A stretch of 64,000 nucleotides of DNA from Thermomonospora echinospora (GTDB taxonomy: Bacteria > Actinomycetota > Actinomycetes > Streptosporangiales > Streptosporangiaceae): positions 124,001-188,000 of the forward strand of contig NZ_FNVO01000014.1 of NCBI RefSeq assembly GCF_900108175.1. The letters are read 5' to 3'. The translations under genes were made by a program, and so were the position numbers. Shown here piece by piece: positions 43,459-52,489 of the stretch. Numbering within the stretch: position 1 is the first letter of the stretch; the number at the start of each line of letters is the position of its first letter. The notes under the pieces are model-generated. The model saw only the letters and a list, made by a program, of their open reading frames with translations. It had not been told where the DNA came from and did no database searches.

Positions 43459-43803
43459 ATGACGATCCTGGTCACCGGCGCCACCGGCAAGGTCGGCCAC
43501 AACGTGCTCACAGAACTGCTCGCGGCAGGACGCGCTGTACGGGCGATTTTCCGGCCCTCCGAGCAGGCCGGTTTACCCGAGGAGGTCGAGGTTCTGCACG
43601 CCGAAGCGCTCAATATCGGGTACGCCCCGGTCGCCCAACGCGGCGTGCCGGCGCTGGAGCCGTCCCGGCTGGCGCATGTGTCGTGCGCCTACCTGTCGGC
43701 TGAGACATTCTCGCCGGACCCGGCATGGATGGATGGGTCAGCGGTCCGAGACCGTGCGGCGGTCACGCGGGCTCGTGCTCGGCCGGGATGCGGGTGTAGG
43801 TGA
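43459..43803 (+). pseudogene. NmrA-like NAD(P)-binding protein, N-terminal stub
   Basis: ATG 43459 begins MTILVTGATGKVGHNVLTEL and LAAGRAVRAIFRPSEQAGLP, the first Rossmann unit of an NmrA/SDR-type reductase. After about 52 residues the similarity ends and the frame runs through unrelated sequence to a stop inside the next gene (antisense). Good RBS context is not apparent. It followed the flavin monooxygenase in the same direction. Confidence 0.65.
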
Positions 43804-44374
43804 GGAAGAGGGCGCCGCTGCTCAGGGCTGTCTGGTCGGTGAGTTGCCAGGTGCGCGGGTCGAAGGTGGCGGCGCGGCCGAACAGCGGGATGCCGGTGCC
43901 GACGGTCAGCGGTGCCAGCTTGATCACGAGCTGGTCGATCTCCGGGTACAGGGCGCCCGCCAGCGTGCCACCGCCGACCAGCCAGATGTCCTTGCCGTCC
44001 TGCTCCTTCAACTCGTGCACGGCGGCGACCGGGTCGCCGGACACGATCTGGACGGCCGGGTCCGGGCTCTTGGACAGGGTGCGGGAGAACACCAGGTGAC
44101 GCAGATGCGGGTAGGCATCGGTGACGCCGGCCTTGAGCCCGATCTCATAGGAGTGCCGCCCTTCCAGGACGGTGTCGAAGCGGGTGCCCTCGGCGGTGAT
44201 GCCCAGGGCCTGCCGGGCGGGGCCGGGCAGGGTCTCGGGGTACTCGGCGATGAGGTGCTGCAGGTAGTCGTCCGGAATCGGCCAGAAACCGCCGGGGCCG
44301 GTGGGGTCGGCGCCGTCGGGGCCGGCGATGAAGCCGTCGAGGGTGGCGGCGATGTAGTACACGAGCTTGCGCAT
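43763..44374 (-). CDS. Dihydrofolate reductase-like (RibD C-terminal domain) protein
   Basis: A 203-residue member of the same family as the gene at 20,128, starting MRKLVYYIAATLDGFIAGPD. It has TLDGFIAGPDG, the NADPH-binding WLVGGGTLAGALYPEIDQLV, and a VGTGIPLF loop. The start is ATG 44374, with GAAAGG upstream. The divergent TetR gene begins at 44631, and the 256 bases between hold an operator-like palindrome, so the TetR protein probably controls it. The family reaction is unknown. Confidence 0.9.
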   Translation of the reverse strand: MRKLVYYIAATLDGFIAGPDGADPTGPGGFWPIPDDYLQHLIAEYPETLPGPARQALGITAEGTRFDTVLEGRHSYEIGLKAGVTDAYPHLRHLVFSRTLSKSPDPAVQIVSGDPVAAVHELKEQDGKDIWLVGGGTLAGALYPEIDQLVIKLAPLTVGTGIPLFGRAATFDPRTWQLTDQTALSSGALFLTYTRIPAEHEPA

Positions 44375-44566
44375 GCGGGGCCTTTCTTTCGGTCGGGCTT
44401 GGTGCTGGGCCGCGGTCGGTCAGCGACGGGTGCCGGGCTTGGGAAGCGGGCGAGGCCGGGGCAGGGAGCGCGGCATCGGAGGGTGCGGCGGGAGGTGTCG
44501 GCGCTTGGGTTGAACTCGCATCTCGGGATTCCTCTCATCAAACTTCAACTGATGTACTCTGCATGA

Positions 44567-44586
44567 AGTGGTACGAACGTAGTACT
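44567..44586. promoter_or_regulatory. Operator-like palindrome between RibD-like and TetR genes
   Basis: AGTGGTACGAACGTAGTACT has the dyad core TACG-AA-CGTA and outer AGT/ACT arms with two mismatched pairs. It is 45 bases before the TetR start in an AT-rich promoter stretch. Confidence 0.45.
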
Positions 44587-44630
44587 GTATTCGCAGTGGT
44601 GTCAACCGCTGGACGAATCCGGGAGATGAG

Positions 44631-45218
44631 ATGCGACAGAACACCGCCCGCCGCACCGCGCTGCTCGACGCCGCCATCGAGGTCCTCGCCAAGGAGGGGT
44701 CGCGCGGGCTCACCCTGCGCGCGGTCGATAAGGAGGCCGGCGTCCCCACCGGCACCACCACCAACTACTTCGCCAACCGCGCCGAGTTGCTCCGCCAGAT
44801 CATGGCCCGCACCCACGAGCGCCTCACCCCGGACCCGGCCGCGCTGGCCGAGACCATGAAGGCCAAGCCCACCCCCGAGCTGACCGCCACCTTGCTGCGC
44901 CAGCTGCTGGACAGGATGCGCGCCGACCGCAGCAGCCATCTCGCCATGCTGGAGCTGCGTCTGGAGGCCACCCGCCGCCCGGAGCTGCAGGAGGATCTCA
45001 CCCGTACTTTCACCGCGATGCTGGAGGCCAACATCGCCTGGCACCTGGACGCCGGCCTCCCCGGCGACCACGACACCGTGCTGCTCCTGTACATCGCCAT
45101 GCTCGGCGTGATCGTGGACGACCTGACGGTCCCGGGGCTGCTGGAACCGTACGGCATCGAGAAAATCATCGACGTACTGGTGCAGCGAAGCCTGCCCCGA
45201 CAACAACCCACGACCTGA
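44631..45218 (+). CDS. TetR-family regulator
   Basis: A 195-residue repressor with helix-turn-helix ALLDAAIEVLAKEGSRGLTL and RAVDKEAGVPTGTTTNYFAN. The TTTNYF variant is common in one large actinobacterial TetR clade. The C-terminal domain is helical (LRQLLDRMRADRSSHLAMLE). ATG 44631; the preceding GGGAGATGAG supplies a binding site. It is divergent from the RibD-like gene and is its likely regulator. Confidence 0.92.
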   Translation: MRQNTARRTALLDAAIEVLAKEGSRGLTLRAVDKEAGVPTGTTTNYFANRAELLRQIMARTHERLTPDPAALAETMKAKPTPELTATLLRQLLDRMRADRSSHLAMLELRLEATRRPELQEDLTRTFTAMLEANIAWHLDAGLPGDHDTVLLLYIAMLGVIVDDLTVPGLLEPYGIEKIIDVLVQRSLPRQQPTT

Positions 45219-45234
45219 CCGGGCGCCGGGCCTT

Positions 45235-45597
45235 CTACCTCACCGCACCCGACACGGTCAAAGGTGGTGTCCTCAGCCGCAGGCGAGGGTATGCCGCTGG
45301 CGGCAACGGGCTGGTGAAGCGGTGATCCGCCCGTGCCCGCCTGGCGTCTGAGAGATGGGAGTCTTCCGGGTGAGCCGCCTGCCGCATCCTCGAACCCAGC
45401 GGCGGGGCGACGTGCTCGCCCAGGACTGGCCCCAGGGCGTCGGCGAGCCGCTGGGACACGTCAGTCTGGATCGCGGTCAAGCCAGTGATGCCGATGCTGG
45501 TGCTGGTCGACTGCTCGATGCCGAGCTGAGTGTCGCGCAGGTCGTCGAGCAGGTTCTCAACGGCGATCGCGCCGAGCGCTGCAACGACCATCATGCC
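45235..45597 (-). CDS. Short hypothetical frame, doubtful
   Basis: A 120-residue frame whose first half looks protein-like (MMVVAALGAIAVENLLDDLR, DTQLGIEQSTSTSIGITGLT, AIQTDVSQRLADALGPVLGE) and whose second half is low quality, as if a gene had lost its 3' part. No family is recognised and the RBS is weak. It is listed because the region 45219-45692 contains nothing better. Confidence 0.25.
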   Translation of the reverse strand, partial: GMMVVAALGAIAVENLLDDLRDTQLGIEQSTSTSIGITGLTAIQTDVSQRLADALGPVLGEHVAPPLGSRMRQAAHPEDSHLSDARRARADHRFTSPLPPAAYPRLRLRTPPLTVSGAVR

Positions 45598-45692
45598 TGG
45601 TGACGAGGGGGATCCGGATCCCCCTCGGCCTGTTTCTGCACGTCGGTGGGGGACGTTGGCGGGATGCGCCGATCCTCGTGAGGAGGAGCAGC

Positions 45693-46712
45693 GTGGTCGC
45701 CGTCCGGATGGCCTTGATCCACGAGAAGGGCAGTGATCAGCTGGAGGCACTGCGGAGATATGATCAGGTCATGCCCTTGACGGTGGATGACGTCGATCGG
45801 TTCGAGCGATCGAGGCCCCGTCTGGAGGCCATCGCCTATCGTTTCCTCGGCTCCGCGGACGAGGCAGAGGACGTCGTGCAGGAGACGTTCTTGCGCTGGC
45901 AGGCCGCCGACGTCGACCGTGTCGAGGTCCCCGAGGCGTGGCTGACGAAGGTACTCACCAACCTGTGCCTCAACCAGCTCACCTCCGCGCGGGCACGCCG
46001 CGAGACCTACGTGGGCCGATGGCTCCCCGAGCCGCTGCTCGCAGGGGACCCGATGCTCGGCCCGGCCGACACCGCTGAGCAGCGCGAATCGGTCTCGTAC
46101 GCGGTCCTCACCCTCATGGAGCGCCTGTCTCCCAACGAACGGGCCGTGTACGTGCTACGGGAGGCCTTCGACTACCCGCACCGGGAGATCGCCGAGATCC
46201 TCGACATTACCGAGGCCGCCAGCCAGCAGATCTTTCACCGTGCCAAGAAGCATGTGGCGTACGGCAGGGCCCGCAGCGAAATCGACAAGGCCGCCACCCA
46301 TCGGATCGTCGAGGAGTTCCTTGCGGCCGCCACCAGTGGCCAGACCGATGAGTTGGTACGCCTGCTCACCAAGGACGCCATCTCCATCGGCGACGGCGGA
46401 GGGAAGGTTCCGGCACGCACCAAGGCGTTCGAGGGCGCCGCCGCGGTCGCGAAGTTCCTGTGGGCCCTGTTCAAGCCCGCCGAGGCCAAGCGCGCCATCG
46501 TCGGCGGCTCGTCCGAGATATACGCCTGGACCGCCAATGGCGAACCCGCCGTTGTGGTCGTCGTGGAAGGCCGGGTCGTCGCCATCATGTGCCTGGAGGT
46601 CACAGCCGAGGGCATCGCTGCCTGCCGTACCCAGGCAAATCCCGACAAGCTCGAACGCGCGACCGGGCAATGGGCGACGGCCGACCATGGAGAGCCCCTG
46701 CTCACCATGTGA
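45693..46712 (+). CDS. SigJ-type ECF sigma factor with SnoaL-like C-terminal domain
   Basis: A 339-residue sigma factor from GTG 45693. Region 2 is LEAIAYRFLGSADEAEDVVQ and ETFLRWQAADVDRVEVPEAW, region 4 is LSPNERAVYVLREAFDYPHR and EIAEILDITEAASQQIFHRA, and residues about 200-339 form a SnoaL-like domain. AGGAGG lies six bases before the GTG, a very strong site; the family-like sequence begins at a later ATG (45771, MPLTVDDVDRF), so a shorter product of 313 residues is possible. The NAD(P)-binding reductase gene follows 86 bases later, a pairing often seen with SigJ-type factors. Confidence 0.9.
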   Translation: MVAVRMALIHEKGSDQLEALRRYDQVMPLTVDDVDRFERSRPRLEAIAYRFLGSADEAEDVVQETFLRWQAADVDRVEVPEAWLTKVLTNLCLNQLTSARARRETYVGRWLPEPLLAGDPMLGPADTAEQRESVSYAVLTLMERLSPNERAVYVLREAFDYPHREIAEILDITEAASQQIFHRAKKHVAYGRARSEIDKAATHRIVEEFLAAATSGQTDELVRLLTKDAISIGDGGGKVPARTKAFEGAAAVAKFLWALFKPAEAKRAIVGGSSEIYAWTANGEPAVVVVVEGRVVAIMCLEVTAEGIAACRTQANPDKLERATGQWATADHGEPLLTM

Positions 46713-46798
46713 CGTGCATCATGTCCGGCTCCTGTCAGGAATCGGCAGGCCGTCCGGTTCAAGTGACGAACCCGAACCGGACGGCAAGGGAGCCGACG

Positions 46799-47734
46799 AT
46801 GAGAGTACTGGTGGCAGGAGCGACCGGAGCGATGGGCAAGGAACTGGTGCCGCGCCTGGTCGACGCGGGACACGAGGTGTTCGCCATGGTCCGCAGCGAA
46901 TCCGGCAAGGCCAGGGCATCGCAACTGGGCGCGGTACCGGTCATCGCCGATGCGCTCGATCGCGCCCAAGTCGAGGCGGCCGTGCGCCAGGCGGCCCCGG
47001 AGGTGATCGTTAACCAGCTGACCGCCATCGGGCACATCGACACCCGCCATTTCGAACGCAGCTTCGCCGCCACCGACCGGCTGCGGATCGAGGGCACCGA
47101 CAACCTGCTCGCGGCCGCACGCGCCACAGGAGTACGACGGTTCGTCGCCCAGAGCAACGGCGCGTTCACCTACGCCCGGACCGGTGGACCGGTCAAGACC
47201 GAACGAGACTCCCTGGATCACTCACCGGTCCGCCCGATGGCCTCGATGATCGCCGCGATCGAGCACTTGGAGCAGGCCGTGCTGGGTGCGGCTTGGACCG
47301 AAGGGATCGTGTTGCGCTACGGCGCGTTCTACGGACCCGGCACCTCCATGGCGCCAGGCTCCGAGCAGTTCGAGATGATCCGCAAACGCAGGTTCCCGGT
47401 CGTCGGCGACGGCGGCGGGGTGTGGTCGTTCATCCACATCGCCGACGCCGCCGAGGCCACGGTCGCAGCGGTGGAGAATGGCGGCCGCGGTGTCTACAAC
47501 ATTGTCGATGACGACCCCGCCCCGGTCGCCGAATGGCTGCCGGAACTGGCGGCGATGCTGGGCGCCAAGAAACCGATGCGCGTACCGCGGTTCATCGGAC
47601 GGCTGGCCGCCGGACCGGCCGGCGTCGTGCTCATGACCGAACTGCGCGGCGCATCCAACGCCAAGGCCAAGCGCGAACTGGGCTGGCACCCGACACACCC
47701 CACCTGGCGCCAAGGCCTCCAGGTGGTGACGTGA
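46799..47734 (+). CDS. NAD(P)-dependent epimerase/reductase
   Basis: A 311-residue extended-SDR protein starting MRVLVAGATGAMGKELVPRL with the GxxGxxG dinucleotide motif. The usual YxxxK tyrosine is not seen in the expected place, where AQSNGAFTYARTGGPVKTER occurs, so it is an atypical SDR that may be a reductase or a sensor. AAGGGAG precedes the ATG by eight bases. It lies directly downstream of a SigJ-type sigma gene and is probably under its control. Substrate unknown. Confidence 0.88.
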   Translation: MRVLVAGATGAMGKELVPRLVDAGHEVFAMVRSESGKARASQLGAVPVIADALDRAQVEAAVRQAAPEVIVNQLTAIGHIDTRHFERSFAATDRLRIEGTDNLLAAARATGVRRFVAQSNGAFTYARTGGPVKTERDSLDHSPVRPMASMIAAIEHLEQAVLGAAWTEGIVLRYGAFYGPGTSMAPGSEQFEMIRKRRFPVVGDGGGVWSFIHIADAAEATVAAVENGGRGVYNIVDDDPAPVAEWLPELAAMLGAKKPMRVPRFIGRLAAGPAGVVLMTELRGASNAKAKRELGWHPTHPTWRQGLQVVT

Positions 47735-48314
47735 CTCGCTGAGCGTCGTTCTTCCTGCCTCGGTAGGTGTGCGGGAAGCCGAACGCCTGTCGAAGGGCAA
47801 CCATCCGGCAAGGATGGCTGCCCTTCGACCGTGCCCGTCAGCAGTTGGCGGCCGATCTGCACGGCGGTGCTCAGAGGAATACCGCACTTTCCGAATAAGT
47901 GCTGTTCCCCAGTAGAACAGCACGCCGGCGCCCGGATACGGTCCAGCCGAACGGTGTGGCGGGACATGCGGCCCAGCAGGCCGTAGGTGGCGCGGGTGTT
48001 GGTGCGCCACAGCCGTGTCGGCCAGGTCGGCGATCCGGGGAGAGAGCTGGTAGCCGCAAATTGCGAACAGGCCGAACACGATATCGGGTCGTTTCCCGAC
48101 GCGTTCCAGCTACGGGACCACCTGTGCGGCATGCCTACCGATAAGCATGGCGGAGCCTGACACCCCGCCGACGATCCATCTGACCAGGACCCACGCATGA
48201 TCGCGTTTGGGTAGGCTTCGGGTATGCGTTGACCCCTGCCCGGAAGCCGGGCACCGCCCCTGTCTCCTTCGTGACACGCGATCGAATCCGGAGCCCGCGA
48301 AGGAGACATCCACC
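47735..48314. other. Debris region, no intact gene
   Basis: Apart from the Tn3 shred at 47925-48085, I see only low-quality frames. The sequence CGAATAAGTGCTGTTCCCC near 47900 could be part of another element's end, but no partner was found. Confidence 0.35.
47925..48085 (-). pseudogene. Tn3-family transposase shred of a different type
   Basis: The minus strand reads VFGLFAICGYQLSPRIADLA, then after a frameshift RLWRTNTRATYGLLGRMSRH and TVRLDRIRA. This matches the part of Tn3-type transposases after the second Asp (FGLFAICGYQFSPRIADI, then LWRTD, then LDRIRAHWPDMLRVAGSL), but its sequence differs from the copies at 28-41 kb, so it comes from a separate element. Confidence 0.7.
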
Positions 48315-49247
48315 ATGCACCCGTCGATCCGTATCGACGTCCCCGAGGCGCTGGCCGCCTCGCACAGCAAGTACGGCGGTGCGTCCGGCCGGGCCTGGAT
48401 CGCCGCACTGCCCAGGTTGGCCGCCGACTTCCTGAACCGCTGGACACTGCGGTTGGACGGTCCGGGAAGACACGGTATGGCATCGCTCGTGCTCCCGGTG
48501 ACCCGTGCGGACGGCACGCCCGCCGCGCTCAAGCTCCAGCCGGTCAGTGAGGAGCACGCCACCGAACCGATCGGCCTGCGTGCCTGGGACGGCGACGGAG
48601 CCGTACGCCTGCTCGACCACGATCCGGACACCGGCACCATGCTTCTGGAGCGCCTGGACGCGACCCGGCCGCTGTCGTCGGTGACTGACGACACCACTGC
48701 AATGCGGATCCTGGCCGAGTTGCTGGTGCGCCTGGTCGCGGTACCCGCGCCAGAGGGCCTGCGCCGCCTGGCCGACATCGCCGCCGCCATGCTCGACCAG
48801 GTGCCGCACGCCGTGGCCGCGCTGGGAGACCCGGCCGATCGACGACTGGTACGGACCTGCGCGTCCGCCGTGGCCGAACTGATCGGCGAACCCGGCGACC
48901 GCCTGCTGCACTGGGACCTGCACTACGACAACATCCTCGCCGGACGGCGAGAACCCTGGCTGGCCATCGACCCCAAACCACTCGCCGGCGACCCCGGCTT
49001 CGACCTGTGGCCGGCACTGGACAGCCGGTGGGAGGAGCTCGTGGCGACCGGTGACGTGACCCGCGCACTCCTCCGCCGCTTCGACCTACTGACCGAAGCC
49101 CTCGGCCTGGACCGGCAACGGGCGGCCGGCTGGACGCTCGGCCGCGTGCTGCAGAACGCGTTGTGGGACATCGAAGACGGCGAGACCGCGCTGGAACCCG
49201 CCCAGGTCACCGTCGCAACCACCCTTCTGCGCCATCGGGCGCGCTGA
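48315..49247 (+). CDS. Aminoglycoside/hydroxyurea phosphotransferase, APH(6) family
   Basis: A 310-residue kinase starting MHPSIRIDVPEALAASHSKY. The catalytic loop LLHWDLHYDNILAG (Asp base) and the metal-binding IDPKPLAGDPGFDLWP are exactly placed as in APH(6)/hydroxyurea kinases (PF04655). AAGGAG stands nine bases before the ATG. These enzymes phosphorylate streptomycin or hydroxyurea, giving resistance in producers and soil actinomycetes; which compound is used here is not readable. It stands between transposon debris and a mosaic pseudogene. Confidence 0.92.
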   Translation: MHPSIRIDVPEALAASHSKYGGASGRAWIAALPRLAADFLNRWTLRLDGPGRHGMASLVLPVTRADGTPAALKLQPVSEEHATEPIGLRAWDGDGAVRLLDHDPDTGTMLLERLDATRPLSSVTDDTTAMRILAELLVRLVAVPAPEGLRRLADIAAAMLDQVPHAVAALGDPADRRLVRTCASAVAELIGEPGDRLLHWDLHYDNILAGRREPWLAIDPKPLAGDPGFDLWPALDSRWEELVATGDVTRALLRRFDLLTEALGLDRQRAAGWTLGRVLQNALWDIEDGETALEPAQVTVATTLLRHRAR

Positions 49248-49273
49248 TCCAGCGGACCTATGAGGAGGCTGTG

Positions 49274-49477
49274 ATGCCTTTCGTCGACACGCCGCTGACC
49301 GCCCCCATGCGGCGCGCGGCTTCTGGCGCGGCTGCACCGTGCGCGGCAACGGCCCAGGCCTACTGCTCGCTCACGGCGCCGGCGGCGGCATCGACGCCAA
49401 CTACGGCCCCATCATGGACACCCTGGCTGCACAGCACACCGAGACGACGGGGGAGGGGTGGCGCCTGGACGGCTGAT
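49274..49477 (+). pseudogene. Mosaic of phosphotransferase and hydrolase fragments
   Basis: After a start-like MPFVDTPLTAPMRR comes a 28-base stretch (about 49317-49344) that matches the phosphotransferase pseudogene at about 50957-50984 at all but one position. It is followed directly by a hydrolase piece in another frame (VRGNGPGLLLAHGAGGGIDA and NYGPIMDTLAAQHT) that closely resembles the hydrolase at 17.7 kb. The junction shows illegitimate recombination between unrelated genes. Confidence 0.65.
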
Positions 49478-49516
49478 TTGCAACAGTGGAACACTGTTTC
49501 CCTTAGGAGGTCATGC

Positions 49517-50335
49517 GTGCACCATGTGATCATCGGCTGCGGGAACGTGGGCATGGAGCTCGCCCGGCGCTGGACCGCTGCGGGCCACCGGGTGACCGGG
49601 ACCACGACCACCGGCGCCCGCGTGCCGGAGCTGAAAGAGGTCTGTTCCAGCGTCGTGGTGCTACGCGGCAGTGACCGGGCCGCGGTGGAGCGGACCGTAC
49701 GCGGGGCCGACGCCGTCGTCCTCACCGTGAGCCCGCGCATCACCCGTTCGTTCGACGCCGCGCAGCGGGTCGAGGAGTACGCGGACACGCTCGTCGCCAG
49801 CGCCCGCACGGCCGCTTCGGCCCATCCCCGGGTGGTCTTCACCAGCTCGACCTCGGTCTACGGCGCCGGCAACGGACCCGAGGTCGACGAGTCGTCGCCC
49901 ACCACCGACGACCCGGACGCCTCCCCCCAAAGCTTCATCGCCGCCGAGCGGGCGGTCCTGGCCACACAGCGCGGAGCGGTGGTGCGCATCCCCGACGTGT
50001 ACGGCCACCCGCGCGACATCGACTATCCCGCCCGGGTACGCTTCGCCCACGAGCAGCTCGGCGGCAGTGTCCCCTTCTCGGCGGAGGCGCTCCTGTACCG
50101 GATCGACTACCGGGACGCGGCGGCGGCGCTCGACTTCGTGGTGAGCCGAGAGCTCACCGGGATCTTCAACGCGGTACCCGACACGTCCGTACCTCCGGCG
50201 AACGCGGAGGCCTTCCACGCCGTTTGCCGTGCCGAAGGGCTGCCGGATCTGCGATTCCGAGGCGAGATCAAGACGCCGGTCGTTCCCGTGACGTCGGCGA
50301 GGCTGCGCGGTGCCGGATTTCGTTTCGAGCGCTGA
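49517..50335 (+). CDS. NAD(P)-binding SDR-like epimerase/dehydratase
   Basis: A 272-residue protein starting at GTG 49517: VHHVIIGCGNVGMELARRWT, with GCGNVG as dinucleotide motif. TSSTSVYGAGNGPEVDE follows the extended-SDR pattern (S then Y), and RIPDVYGHPRDIDYPARVRF is the substrate-side loop. AGGAGG lies six bases before the GTG. Similar proteins resemble YeeZ-type or nucleoside-diphosphate-sugar epimerases; no sugar pathway is nearby. Confidence 0.88.
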   Translation: MHHVIIGCGNVGMELARRWTAAGHRVTGTTTTGARVPELKEVCSSVVVLRGSDRAAVERTVRGADAVVLTVSPRITRSFDAAQRVEEYADTLVASARTAASAHPRVVFTSSTSVYGAGNGPEVDESSPTTDDPDASPQSFIAAERAVLATQRGAVVRIPDVYGHPRDIDYPARVRFAHEQLGGSVPFSAEALLYRIDYRDAAAALDFVVSRELTGIFNAVPDTSVPPANAEAFHAVCRAEGLPDLRFRGEIKTPVVPVTSARLRGAGFRFER

Positions 50336-50649
50336 CGGCCACGAGCGCTGAAAGAGCATTGCGCCGTGCACGTCCGGTGGCCGCACGACCGTGCCACGCG
50401 GGGTCGTCCTGGCTGCGGCGGCGGTGACTTGAGCGGAGGTTCGCTCGCCAGGTCTGACGTGGCAGCCGAGGCCGGCTGGGCGCAGGTGGCGGCTCTTGGC
50501 TTGGAGCCGAACACGGCCTGGCCCAGAGCCTCCACCTGGCCGCCGCCTCGACCGTCTGCCTGTATGCCTCGGCCACCGCCCAGGGCCGCCGACCGGCGTA
50601 CCGCGGGCGGCTCAGTGTCCCGGTGCCGGGGCCGATCGAGGTCGGTCTA
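50336..50649. other. Intergenic region without a supported gene
   Basis: Only alanine/arginine-rich low-quality frames are present. A minus-strand frame (EALGQAVFGSKPRAATCAQP) has no recognisable family. Confidence 0.3.
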
Positions 50650-51412
50650 GCGGCGCTCTCGCCGTAACGCGCCACCAGCGGCGCGACGCCAGCGCGGCCA
50701 GCCCGGCACCGGCGGTGTATCGGGTCGATGACCTTGTCGTACGCGTCGGTCTCGCGAGACGTACGAGCGCCGAGGCCAAGTGGTGTCACTCGATCGCCGT
50801 CCATGCCGCCTCCGCCTTGGCGGAGGCGGTGGCCCCGTTGCGCGTACGCGGCGGAGCCACGGTCATCCGGGTGGACGGCCGGCCCGTGTCGGTGCGGCCC
50901 TATGTCGAGGGCGAATGGCCCGAGGCGGATCAGCCGCAGGTGCGGACGCAAGGGGCGCGGCTTCTGGCGGGGCTGCACCGTGCGCTGGCTTCCCCACCGG
51001 CCGCCGCCGCGCCCGGTGGCCTCGTTCGTGGAGACCGGCCTGTACGGGGAGCCACCGCACGATGTTCCCGCGCTGGCCGATCCGAGCCTGGACCGCTGGC
51101 TGGCGGACTTTCATCGTCGCAACCCCGGCCGTCCTGGACTGGGACGAGGTCATCGTCGGAGCGCCTGAAATGGAGGTGGCGTCCGCCGCGCTCGAATGGG
51201 CCGATGAGTACGGCGACAGTCCCGCCCAGCGTCGCTGCTTCGTCGCCGATTATCACGAGGCCGGCGGGACCGCGGGTGAGGTGGACGAGGAGACGGTCGT
51301 CCAGCTGATCAGGTACCGCCTGCGCCGTGAGGCGGCGTATTTCGAGCATGACGAGGACGATCTCGAATACCACGAACGCCGCGTGAAAGCCTTTTTCACC
51401 CTCAGGCCGTAA
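50650..51412 (+). pseudogene. APH-type phosphotransferase, frameshifted and missing its catalytic loop
   Basis: Frame one carries the N-lobe (PAVYRVDDLVVRVGLARRTS, VRGGATVIRVDGRPVSVRPY, LLAGLHRALASPP). Near 51010 the reading moves to another frame (RPVASFVETGLYGEPPHDVP and LADPSLDRWLADFHRRNP) and near 51125 to a third (AVLDWDEVIVGAPEMEVASA, ALEWADEYGDSPAQRRCFVA) to a stop at 51412. The catalytic HGDxxxxN segment that should lie between DFH and VLDWDE is absent. The gene is inactive unless the assembly is wrong. Confidence 0.8.
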
Positions 51413-51421
51413 CGAGCCCGT

Positions 51422-52279
51422 TCAGCGGTAGCCGGCCAGACCGTCCGCCAACTCCTCCTCGTCGCCGTCCCGGTGCGCGGCGAGGGCCTGCTGCAGGGCG
51501 AACGTTCCGCCGATCGCGGCGATGCGGGTCCTCGTCTCATGATCCGCCCAGCCGCCCAGAATGAGTACGCGCCTCAACAGGCCCTCGCCGTAGCCGGCGC
51601 CGATGGCCGCGAGGTCCTCGGCGGGGTCACCGAGCGTGACTTCGTCCCAGTCGATCACCCCGCTCAGGCGTGGCAGCCCATCGGCGCTCTCCCAGAGGAC
51701 GTTCTCGGCACCGAGGTCACCATGCACCACTGCCGCGGTGAGGTGAGGAAGATTCTCGAGTGCGGCGAGCTCCCGTTCGGCTCGCCGGCGCCCGTCGGCG
51801 GACATCAGCCCGAACAGCTCGGCGCGGACATCCGTCGCGAACCGCCGCCACCGATCTTCCGGCGCCGGCAGTGCCGCGCGTACCCTGTCGTCCGCGCCGG
51901 CCCTGGCCAGACCGGTCAGCAGACCGACGTACTGGCCCGCGACCGCATCGGCCACCTGGGGATCATCGAGTACGTCGGCCGTCAACGGCGTTCCGGGAAC
52001 ACGGCTCAGCATCAGGAACGAAGGCTCACCGACGCCGTCCACGCCGCCTTCCACCAGTGGCTCCGGAGTACGGAAACCGAGGTCGAACCCGGCGAGGGAA
52101 CGCAGAACGGCCGCTCGCCGCGGCAGCCGGGCCGCCGCAGCCTCGGTACGAGGCAGACACACGACACGGCCCGAGCCGATCACCACCAGATGGAACTGCC
52201 CCTCGTGGACGGTGACATCCTCAGGTTCGACGTCCGGCAGCAGCCGGCTCAACAGGGCCCGATGCGTCCGAAGCACCAT
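51422..52279 (-). CDS. Aminoglycoside/macrolide phosphotransferase-family kinase
   Basis: A 285-residue APH-fold kinase. AAVVHGDLGAENVLWES holds the Brenner motif HGDxxxxN and GVIDWDEVTLGDPAEDLAAI the metal-binding Asp; both are intact. FLMLSRVPGTPLTADVLDD is the hinge-region pattern. The best start is ATG 52279 (MVLRTHRALLSRLLPD); a longer frame from 52342 lacks a site. It converges on the decayed phosphotransferase at 50,650-51,412. Substrate unknown; macrolide kinases (Mph) and many housekeeping-like APH proteins share these motifs. Confidence 0.88.
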   Translation of the reverse strand: MVLRTHRALLSRLLPDVEPEDVTVHEGQFHLVVIGSGRVVCLPRTEAAAARLPRRAAVLRSLAGFDLGFRTPEPLVEGGVDGVGEPSFLMLSRVPGTPLTADVLDDPQVADAVAGQYVGLLTGLARAGADDRVRAALPAPEDRWRRFATDVRAELFGLMSADGRRRAERELAALENLPHLTAAVVHGDLGAENVLWESADGLPRLSGVIDWDEVTLGDPAEDLAAIGAGYGEGLLRRVLILGGWADHETRTRIAAIGGTFALQQALAAHRDGDEEELADGLAGYR

Positions 52280-52489
52280 CTCCAAGAAGCGAACACTCCT
52301 CTTCCACCACCGTTTCCCATAAGCAGCGCGGCATATGCACATGCCTTCACGGCCTGCAATGCGCTCACTGGCTAGAACGCTTGACGATCTCAGATAATCG
52401 TCGCGGCGGCAGCACCTTCACGATCCGTCAGGCCAGCCGCGCGGCGGCCACTTCGACGGCCGAGCGGCCCGGCGCCGGGCTGCACGTGG

